DNA of 64,000 bases from Bacteroidota bacterium (GTDB lineage: Bacteria; Bacteroidota; Bacteroidia; JAHEXY01): positions 124,001-188,000 of the forward strand of contig JAHEXY010000006.1 of NCBI GenBank assembly GCA_023251875.1. The letters run 5' to 3'. Of this stretch, positions 53,445 through 61,700 are shown piece by piece. Each line of letters opens with the position of its first letter. Position 1 is the stretch's first letter. The notes beneath the pieces were generated by a model. The model ran no database searches. It was not told the origin of the DNA and saw only the letters and a program-made list of their open reading frames with translations. A program made the position numbers and the translations under genes.

Positions 53445-55793
53445 ATGAACTATCTAGCTGAATTAAATGATCCTCAACGCCAAGCTGTAGAATGTACCGA
53501 TGGGCCTGTAATGATTATTGCCGGTGCAGGATCTGGAAAAACCCGCGTACTTACTTATAGAATTGCTCATTTGCTTAATAAAGGCATTGATTCTTTTAAT
53601 ATTCTTTCGCTAACCTTTACGAATAAAGCAGCTCGCGAAATGCGTGAGCGAATCACTAAAATTATTGGAGGCACTGAAGCAAAAAATTTGTGGATGGGAA
53701 CTTTCCACTCTGTATTTGCTAAAATATTAAGAATAGAAGCCGAAAAAATTGGCTATCCTCAAAATTTCACCATTTACGATACAGAAGATTCTAAAAGCCT
53801 TATAAAATCTATTGTTAAAGAATTTGGCTTAGATGATAAAGTTTATAAGCCGGGGCTAGTTTACAATAGAATTTCAGGAGCAAAAAACAGTTTAATATCA
53901 TGGGCATCTTACTTAGCTAATCCTGATTTAATGAGCGAAGATAGAAGCAGTGGCAAACCTAAATTGGGAGAAATTTATAAAGTGTATACAAATAGATGCT
54001 TTAGAGCCGGAGCCATGGATTTTGATGATTTACTATACAACACCAATATTTTGTTGAGAGATCATCCGGAGGCTTTGCATAAATACCAACATAAGTTTAA
54101 ATACATAATGGTAGACGAGTACCAGGATACCAATTTTTCTCAATATGTAATTGTTAAAAAATTAGCAGCGCTCTATCAAAATATTTGTGTGGTGGGTGAT
54201 GATGCTCAAAGTATTTATGGCTTTCGGGGAGCCGATATTCAAAATATTCTCAATTTTGAAAAAGATTATCCCGATTTAAAAACTTTTAAACTGGAACAAA
54301 ATTACCGTTCTACACAAAATATTGTTAATGCCGCCAACAGCATTATTGCTAATAACCGCAATCAATTAAAAAAACATACTTGGACTGAAAACGAAACCGG
54401 CACCAGAATAAAAGTTGTGCGTGCATTAAATGATAATGAAGAAGGTAATTTGGTTGCCAATTCCATTTTTGAAACTAAAATGCAAAAGCAAATTCGTAAC
54501 GATGATTTTGCTATTCTTTACCGTACCAATGCACAATCACGATCGATGGAAGAAGCTTTGCGAAAATTAAATATTCCTTATCGCATTTATGGTGGACTTT
54601 CATTTTACAAACGAAAAGAAATTAAAGATCTTATTGCCTATTTTGCCTTAACTATTAATCATAAAGACGAAGAAGCATTAAAAAGAATAATTAACTATCC
54701 TACTAGGGGTATTGGAAACACTACTCTAGATAAAATTATTGTTGTTGCCAATGAAAAAAATGTGAGTTTATGGGATATTATTTCAAACATTGAACAAGAT
54801 AATATTGGTATTAATTCAGGCGCTACCAATAAAATTTCAGACTTTGTTACCATGATAAAAAGTTTTGCCATTATGGTAAATACCCATGGTGCTTATGATG
54901 TAGGTTTGCATATTGCTAATGCATCAGGTCTTTTAAAAGATTTATATAACGATAAATCGACCGAAGGTGTGAGCCGTTACGAAAATATTCAAGAATTATT
55001 AAATGGATTAAAAGAACTCTCCGTTAATTTTGAAACGGGTGAAGAAAGTGCCAAACGCCTTACTGATTTTATGGCCGAAGTAGCTTTATATACCGATGCC
55101 GATACCGAAGGGGAAGATGATACCAATAAAGTTTCACTTATGACTATTCATGCTGCAAAAGGTTTAGAATTTAAATATGTTCATATTGTTGGCTTAGAAG
55201 AAAATCTCTTTCCATCACAACTTTCCATTAATTCACGAGAAGACATGGAAGAAGAAAGGCGCTTGTTTTATGTAGCTGTAACGCGTGCAGAACAAGAAGT
55301 AATGATTTCTTATGCTTTAAATCGTTTTAAATGGGGCAATCTTACAAGCTGCGAACCTAGCCGTTTTATTGAAGAAATAGACCCTTCATTTATTGATACT
55401 ATAGAAACAAAAAAATCAAATGGGTTTGATATAGGAAAATCTTCATACCAATCAGAATCATTTGCCGAAAAAGAATGGAACTCCAATTATTCTTCAAAAC
55501 CTAAACAGCAAACAAGCCCAACAACAAATACGGTAACATATCAATCTACTCCCAGGTTAAAAAAAATGGTAGAAGCAACAAAATTGCAAACAAGTTCTAC
55601 ACAATATGATGATGTAAGTAACAGCCTTCAAGTTGGTATGCGTGTAGAACATGAAAGGTTTGGCAATGGCGCAATTATAACTATTGAAGGCAATGCTGCC
55701 AATAAAAAAGCAACTATTCAATTTGATACTGTAGGTTCAAAACAGTTGTTATTAAAGTTTGCTAAGTTGAAGATTGTTAATGAAACCGTATAG
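53445..55793 (+). CDS. pcrA: UvrD/PcrA-type 3'-5' DNA helicase
   Basis: A 782-residue superfamily 1 helicase that unwinds DNA during repair and removes RecA or stalled polymerase. LNDPQRQAVECTDGPVMIIAGAGSGKTRVLT (about 7-37) joins the Q motif with Walker A. LTFTNKAAREMRERI is motif Ia. VDEYQDTN (about 225) is motif II. VGDDAQSIYGFRGAD is motif III. QNYRST (about 284) is motif IV. VSLMTIHAAKGLEFKYVHIVGLEENLFP (about 564-590) is motif V, and EEERRLFYVAVTRAEQEV is motif VI. A basic C-terminal tail (about 655-782) ends in a Tudor-like LQVGMRVEHERFGNGAI, the RNA-polymerase-interacting element of PcrA/UvrD. Full length and intact. A MITE-like palindrome follows its stop by 3 bp. Confidence 0.96.
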   Translation: MNYLAELNDPQRQAVECTDGPVMIIAGAGSGKTRVLTYRIAHLLNKGIDSFNILSLTFTNKAAREMRERITKIIGGTEAKNLWMGTFHSVFAKILRIEAEKIGYPQNFTIYDTEDSKSLIKSIVKEFGLDDKVYKPGLVYNRISGAKNSLISWASYLANPDLMSEDRSSGKPKLGEIYKVYTNRCFRAGAMDFDDLLYNTNILLRDHPEALHKYQHKFKYIMVDEYQDTNFSQYVIVKKLAALYQNICVVGDDAQSIYGFRGADIQNILNFEKDYPDLKTFKLEQNYRSTQNIVNAANSIIANNRNQLKKHTWTENETGTRIKVVRALNDNEEGNLVANSIFETKMQKQIRNDDFAILYRTNAQSRSMEEALRKLNIPYRIYGGLSFYKRKEIKDLIAYFALTINHKDEEALKRIINYPTRGIGNTTLDKIIVVANEKNVSLWDIISNIEQDNIGINSGATNKISDFVTMIKSFAIMVNTHGAYDVGLHIANASGLLKDLYNDKSTEGVSRYENIQELLNGLKELSVNFETGEESAKRLTDFMAEVALYTDADTEGEDDTNKVSLMTIHAAKGLEFKYVHIVGLEENLFPSQLSINSREDMEEERRLFYVAVTRAEQEVMISYALNRFKWGNLTSCEPSRFIEEIDPSFIDTIETKKSNGFDIGKSSYQSESFAEKEWNSNYSSKPKQQTSPTTNTVTYQSTPRLKKMVEATKLQTSSTQYDDVSNSLQVGMRVEHERFGNGAIITIEGNAANKKATIQFDTVGSKQLLLKFAKLKIVNETV

Positions 55794-55796
55794 CCT

Positions 55797-55887
55797 AAGG
55801 GCTTTCTAAAAATTGATTTTTTATGCCCTCATCCTAGCCTTCTCCCATTGGTGAAGGGGAAATAAAAATAATTTTTAGAAAGACCTT
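55797..55887. repeat. Palindromic MITE-like element, copy 2
   Basis: Arms 55797-55814 and 55870-55887 pair over 18 bp with one mismatch and contain CTTTCTAAAAATT, the same terminus as copy 1 at 4503-4588. The core again holds a C-rich block (CCCTCATCCTAGCCTTCTCCC, split across the middle) and a G-rich one (GAAGGGGA). It begins 3 bp after the pcrA stop codon. Confidence 0.7.
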
Positions 55888-55897
55888 TAAAATATGC

Positions 55898-56010
55898 ACA
55901 AGAAAAAGCCCCGGATTTCTCCGAGGCTTTTAGAGTATTTCGATAACCATTTGGGTGGTCAACTATCATATTCTTTCCCCCTAGTCGGAACATGATTGAA
56001 ATACTCAGTA
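55898..56010 (-). ncRNA. Candidate three-way-junction RNA with its own terminator
   Basis: Read on the minus strand, a perfect 9-bp stem GAGTATTTC/GAAATACTC (55998-56006 with 55933-55941) encloses 56 nt. Inside are one hairpin with ATCAT/ATGAT and TTCC/GGAA around GACTAGGG, and a second hairpin ACCA/TGGT around CCCAAA. A Rho-independent terminator follows at once: AAAAGCC and CGG pairing with CCG and GGCTTTT around a 6-nt loop (55904-55931), then TTTTTCTT. The closed layout plus terminator argues for a discrete small RNA ending near 55898. No -7 box of good quality was seen (TACCTGC near 56018 is partial). The rest of the pcrA-era gap (56011-56207) holds nothing I recognise. Confidence 0.4.
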
Positions 56011-56207
56011 TTGAGCAGGTATTTATTTACACGTTTTATTATTGTGAATTTAGTCTGTTTTAAATAAACTTCTATTACTGATTTTGGAAGGATTATTAAT
56101 GGCAAAAGTGGCTTTTCCCATCATAAAAAACAATTAAACAATTTATTATCAGATAATTAAAAAGGAGTGTTTGCGGAAAAAATTAAATAAATAGGCTCAA
56201 TATTATT

Positions 56208-57080
56208 TTACATATACCCAAATTTCTTCAACTCGCCTTCTTTGCTTCGCCAATCTTTATTCACTTTTACAAAGAGTTCAAGAAACACATGCTTACCTAA
56301 AAAGTTCTCAATATCTCTACGAGCTGCAGTTCCTAATTTTTTAATGGCTAAACCTTGATGACCAATAATAATTGCTCTTTGAGTTTCTCGCTCAACAATT
56401 ATTTCGGCTCGTATTTTTGTAATTTTTGCTTCTTCTTTAAAAGTATCTATAATTACTTCTGATGAATACGGAATTTCCTTCTTATAATACAATAAGATTT
56501 TCTCTCTAATAATTTCTGAGATAAAAAATCGTTGGGATTTATCTGTTAATTCATCTTTAGGAAAAAAAGGCTGTGCTTCAGGCAAATGACTCAAAATGGC
56601 ATTGAGAACAGTAGTTAAATTAAATTTATTTAATGCCGATACAGGAATAATTTGAGCTTTGGGTAATCTAAATTTCCATTGATCAAATAAATCATCCAAT
56701 TCTTGTTGTTCAGAAAGATCGACTTTGTTTAACAATACTAAAATGGGTACTTCTAAAGTAATTAGTTTTTCTATAATGGCTTCATCAATGTTTTTATCTT
56801 TAATATCAATCACCAATAAAAGTACATCTGCATCTTCATAAGCCCCTTCTACAAAATGCATCATACCTTCTTGTAATTTATAAGCAGGTTTTATAATTCC
56901 AGGGGTATCTGAATATACAATTTGAAAATCTTCCCCATTTACAATGCCCATAATTCTATGCCTAGTGGTTTGGGCCTTTGGCGTTATTATCGAAAGCTTC
57001 TCTCCTACCAATGAGTTCATCAGTGTTGATTTACCAACATTGGGTTTTCCAATAATATTTACAAATCCGGATTTATGCAT
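56208..57080 (-). CDS. era: Ribosome-assembly GTPase Era
   Basis: A 290-residue GTPase that binds the 3' end of 16S rRNA during 30S maturation. The G domain has [22 protein letters not shown] (P-loop, about 5-26), PKAQTTRHRIMGI (switch I), YSDTPGIIKPAYKLQ (G3) and LLNKVDLSEQ (G4). The C-terminal KH domain has ERETQRAIIIGHQGLAIKKLGTAARRDIENFL (about 233-264) and LFVKVNKDWRSKEGELKKFGY. All motifs are intact and the length is normal. It stands alone; a -7-like box (complement of CAAATATA, 57120-57127) lies 40 bp before the ATG at 57080. Confidence 0.97.
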   Translation of the reverse strand: MHKSGFVNIIGKPNVGKSTLMNSLVGEKLSIITPKAQTTRHRIMGIVNGEDFQIVYSDTPGIIKPAYKLQEGMMHFVEGAYEDADVLLLVIDIKDKNIDEAIIEKLITLEVPILVLLNKVDLSEQQELDDLFDQWKFRLPKAQIIPVSALNKFNLTTVLNAILSHLPEAQPFFPKDELTDKSQRFFISEIIREKILLYYKKEIPYSSEVIIDTFKEEAKITKIRAEIIVERETQRAIIIGHQGLAIKKLGTAARRDIENFLGKHVFLELFVKVNKDWRSKEGELKKFGYM

Positions 57081-57119
57081 GTTGATTTATTCTTTTCCAA
57101 AGGAGCTAAAGCGTGCACA

Positions 57120-57127
57120 CAAATATA
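57120..57127 (-). promoter_or_regulatory. Putative -7 box of era
   Basis: CAAATATA on the plus strand is TATATTTG on the minus strand, matching TAnnTTTG about 40 bp before the start. Confidence 0.35.
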
Positions 57128-57254
57128 GGTAGTAAATGGAACACTCATACTATTTTTATCACTCTTTGTGACTATAGTGTAAGAATGTTTCATTATGTCA
57201 ATTATGTTTTGTATTATCAATACACATAAAGGTCAGGAATAAATAGAATAACAC

Positions 57255-58691
57255 TTGAAATCCGATAAGCTCATACAGATTGTAAAAAGCCTTTCATCTA
57301 TAGAAAAAGGAGAGTTTAAAAAACATGTAAGAAAACTAAGCGGTAATAGCGAAAAACAATACATATCACTTTTTGAGAATATAGACAAACATGGTGTATA
57401 TAGCGCTGATGGCGCATCCGTAAAAAACTACTTATATAATACCCTTCTTGATTTTTTGGAAAATTTTAGTGTTGTAGATCCGATTGAAGATAGTATTAAT
57501 AAATCAGTAAAACGGGCACAGTTGCTTTATGGAAGAGGGATATATAATTCCTGTAACGATCTTGTTATGGATGCCTGCCAAAAAGCAGAAAAATATGAAT
57601 GTTACCCACAGCTTTTACAATTATATGATATCAAACTTTTGCTGATTGCCCGTAAGAATGATAAAAATCTGGGAGAAAAAGTAGAAGATGTTATGAATGA
57701 CAAGGCGACTGTTATTAAGAAAATAGATATTCAAACCCATTATCACCGTTTGTTTATATTGGTTAATAATTTTTACGCACAATATCAAGCATTAAAAGAG
57801 CATACTGAACTTTTGGTTATAGATGAGTGGAAGAATACACCCCTCATGCAAGACGAAAAACATGCCATAACATTTTATTCTAAATTTTATTATCACGCTT
57901 TTCATCAATTGTATGCTGCCATTCTGAAAAAAGATACTTTTCAGATTAAACAAGATATTTTTCATTTATGGGAGGCGCATCCATATATGAAAGAAAAAAA
58001 TCCTTCGCTGTATTTTAATGTACTTTCTACCTGCATGCTGGCATTTTATCAGCGTAATATGTTTGATCGTTATACCGGTTTATTAAAAAAGGCTGAAACT
58101 ATAAAACCTCTTACTGAAAATGATAGGATTAATTTTACATATCGTATTTATAAGCATCATTACGATTTGTTAATGGTTAAACATGACTATAAGAGATTGC
58201 CGGAAATAGGAGAAAAAGCTCGCAAACAACTTGAACCAGTATATATTTCGCCCATACATTATTCGAGAATTTATATTGGAATGGAATTTTCTTTAGCAGT
58301 GGGATGTTTTTTAGCAGCAGAATACAAAAAATCGCAGAACCATGTTAATCTTTTGCTTAATACGGTAACGGCAAATCAAGAGAGTTGGCAGTATATGTAT
58401 TATTCGGCTCGCTTATTACAATTGCTTATTTTTTATGAAATGGAAGATTATACTTATTTGAACGACCTGATTGTTTCCACCAATAAATATTTTAGAAGGC
58501 ATCATGTGCTTAAGCCTGTGCATTTACTATTAATGAATCATTTAAAAAATACCATGCTTGCTTTTGGTAAAAATGAACGTGTTGAAAAATTCAAGGCCTT
58601 TAAAGATGAACTGGAAAAGCTGTCAACTCCTTCTGACCTACATGCCATTTTTCAGTTTGATATTTATATTTGGGTTGGCCGGTATGTGTAA
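57255..58691 (+). CDS. Large helical (TPR-like) protein, distant paralogue of the 23491-24930 product
   Basis: A 478-residue cytoplasmic protein, helical throughout by composition. The N-terminus SDKLIQIVKSLSSIEKGEFKK resembles the beginning of the 479-residue protein at 23491-24930 (KLFSLLKTLSGEEFHWFERY). Both are followed by a short KxYxxLF/VxxIxxY-type helix and a YVLSD/NYLYNTLLDFLE helix where the first domain ends. The remainder is a series of about 35-residue helix pairs (for example NSCNDLVMDACQKAEKYECY). The start is TTG at 57255; no ATG is close by in frame, and the homology to the other protein begins at once after it. Function unknown. Convergent with the RHS gene, 62 bp apart, so it is in the place where an immunity gene would be expected but on the opposite strand. 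Confidence 0.6.
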   Translation: MKSDKLIQIVKSLSSIEKGEFKKHVRKLSGNSEKQYISLFENIDKHGVYSADGASVKNYLYNTLLDFLENFSVVDPIEDSINKSVKRAQLLYGRGIYNSCNDLVMDACQKAEKYECYPQLLQLYDIKLLLIARKNDKNLGEKVEDVMNDKATVIKKIDIQTHYHRLFILVNNFYAQYQALKEHTELLVIDEWKNTPLMQDEKHAITFYSKFYYHAFHQLYAAILKKDTFQIKQDIFHLWEAHPYMKEKNPSLYFNVLSTCMLAFYQRNMFDRYTGLLKKAETIKPLTENDRINFTYRIYKHHYDLLMVKHDYKRLPEIGEKARKQLEPVYISPIHYSRIYIGMEFSLAVGCFLAAEYKKSQNHVNLLLNTVTANQESWQYMYYSARLLQLLIFYEMEDYTYLNDLIVSTNKYFRRHHVLKPVHLLLMNHLKNTMLAFGKNERVEKFKAFKDELEKLSTPSDLHAIFQFDIYIWVGRYV

Positions 58692-58753
58692 TTGCAGAAT
58701 GAGATATCAATTAATGACTAATGATAGCTTTGCCGAAATTTAATTTTGTATCT

Positions 58754-61700
58754 TTATTTAATTGGCTGTGGTGTTCCTGGCGTTGCGCCAGCCCCTTTTT
58801 GTCCATTGGGTAATTCGTACTGAGTCATACCTCCAGGAGCACTTACAGACGGCCTTGGAGCTGCAGTTCCTGTTCTTAAAGTGGCTCCTGCTGGTACTTT
58901 AACAGTTACCAAATGAGTTGGAGCACTATTTAGCGCCAAACCTTGTTGCAATTCAACTCCACTCTTACCTGCAACTTCAGCAGGATCTGCAAGCCAAGCT
59001 CCAGTTAGAGTAGATCCAGATGGATTGCCGGGTTCAGTGCCCCGTGGAAAAGTTGCTTCATTTTTTAGTGTAATATCGTACACCTCACCATCTGCAAGAT
59101 ATGGGGAATCCCATCCTTTTGCCGGATTCGTATGGCGAGCATTTGCTAAAGCAGGATCCACCCTTTCAACAGTTGCCAAAGTACCTTCTCCTTGTTGAAC
59201 AATTGTTTTACTGCCCGACTCTGAAGAACTGCCTGCATGAATACCCGGGGCTAAATCTACACCGGTTAGTGCGCCTCCTCCAGTTGCTACTAATTCTGTT
59301 CCTGCAGTTATACCTACTCCACCCATTGACTCTGCTGTTAAGCCGCCAACTAAAGCTGGATAGGCCTCAACCACAACTCCTGCTGAGCCCCAAATAATTG
59401 CTCCTGTAGCTGCTGCGGTAACAAGTCCGCGAATTCTTCCACTGACAGTTGATAAATCAACTTCTTCTCCTGTTAAGGTCTTCCATGTCCATGCACCCAG
59501 TACCATTGCTGCATCTCCCCACGCTTTTCCATCTGGATCTATATTGTTAACAGGGTCGTTCCCCATGGCAGTATAAGGTGATTCATCAGCAAATTTTTCC
59601 GCCAATGGGTCCATACTCAACCATCTTCCTACACGAGGGTCGTACAAGCGGGCACCAAAATCGTATTCGTTTCCTTCGCCTAGTATTTCGTTATCTTTTT
59701 CTTTGCCCTGAAAACCATAGCGGCTATTGGTGGTATTATAGGTATTGCCTGCCATTTGCATTCCGTAGGGATAATAATTGCTCAGGCTGCTGATATCGGC
59801 TGTAAAGCTGCAGGGTACTTTGGCTGTACTTAAAGTAGAAAGTTTAATGTCGCTAAAAGTGGCGCGTACATTGCCTAGGTGATCGGTAATTTCGTATTGT
59901 TTGTATCCTATTTTTCGTTTGTTTTCATTGGAAGTTGTGAGTGTTTTATTGGTTATTACCCCATTAGCAATAGTTCTAACTGTAATGCCCGATGGTTTAT
60001 AAGTACCAATTCTAGAGGAAGCAGTAATGGGAATTTCTTTTAAACTTAATGTTTTGTTGGTATTAGCAGTTGAAGCACTTTCATCATATGCCGCCACGGT
60101 ATTTCCTTTTGCATCTAAAATATAATAAGTATAGGCAATGGTGCTGCCCGAAGTAGATTTTTTTGAAATGCGATTACCCATGGCATCATACGTAAATTCA
60201 ATTGTTTCACCAGATGATTTGGTAACTTTAACAGGTTTGTTCCATACATTCCAGGTAATGCTGTTGACGTTATTACCTTTATCCATACTTAAATTTCCAA
60301 TTTCATCATAACTGTAATTCCCACTAGCCTGAGCATCTATATCAACAGTATAATTTGATGAAAGTTTATCGTCTTTGATATAATTGATTTTATTGCTCCA
60401 TGATTTATAATTATAGGTTAGATTATCCATATCGGTTTTAGATGCACTATAACCATTGCGTAACAGGGTTTTTATATTTCCATTATCGTCATAACTGATA
60501 GCCATTTTATAATCGGTATTGGAAGCAAATGCACTACCGCTATATTTATAAAAATTGGCATTGGTAAGTCGGTTAAAATCATCATAGGTGTATTGGTAAC
60601 CCCAGGCATCTTTGTACGACATAGATTTATCGGCCAATTTGCTTACTTCTGAAGCAATATTGCCATTGTATTGTGAATTTGCAGTAGAACTTCCTGTGCT
60701 TGGAAGCAAACAATATTTATTGCTGTTGTTACTGTTATATGAAGAATTATTTTTATAAAAATCACCACTGTAATAATTTAACATGGAAGAAAAAATATCC
60801 GTTGCAAAATTGCTGCCATTATCGGCTCCCGGATCAATTGTTGCATCTAAAGAAGTATGATTAATTCCTTTTAACCAGCCTTGCAGGGTATATACATAAT
60901 CTACACCCTGTATTTTATCTTCGCCTGTTTCAACTCTCTTTAATGGGCCGTGTTTGTAATAAGAATAAGAAGCATCGGCATCATAAATTTTATCATCAAC
61001 CGATGTTTCTACTTTGGTAAGCCTTGCATTGGCATCATAAGTAAGTTTTTTGAAAAACTGATCTACTTGCCCGGTATTGTATTTTATTTTGGTAAGCAGG
61101 TTGGAAATTAAATCATATTCGTATTCAATTATTCTTACATCAGAAGTATTATATTCCATAGCGGCATTATGCACATATAATTTGGCTACATTGCCATGTG
61201 CATCATAAGAATAAGCTATGTACGAATTATCTTCATTTTTTACATAACTGATTCGGTTACGCAAATATTTTTGCGAGTTAGATGAAGCCAAATACGAACA
61301 AGCTTTCGAATAAGTAATAGTACTGTGATTAACATTTCCGTACGAAGGATTCTTGATATTGTCGGTATAGCTTTGAGGCATACTGCTGATATCATTAGCG
61401 TAATCGTTGCTTACTTCTCCTGTTTCTATTGTTCTTCCAAATTCATCATATTTGACATAGGCATATTTAGCATTTGCTTTTTGTTTTTCGTTTTGACTAA
61501 AGCGAAGGCGGTTATAACTATCGTAAATGTAATTTGTTTCGCCTCCGTCAGGCGTTTTTTTGCGGATAACATTTCCTGCAAAATCATAATCGTATTCAGT
61601 AACATAAGTAAGGTAAGGATGGCTGGTTAAACGACTGGTGCAAGAGGTTCCCACTCCTTTAGGCTCAACACTACGAACCAGATTACCTGCCCTATCGTAA

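Noticed and set aside
55805-55996. Minus-strand frame starting MFRLGGKN through the RNA and MITE region
   Set aside because: It would translate across a terminator hairpin and a palindromic repeat; the structures explain the sequence better.
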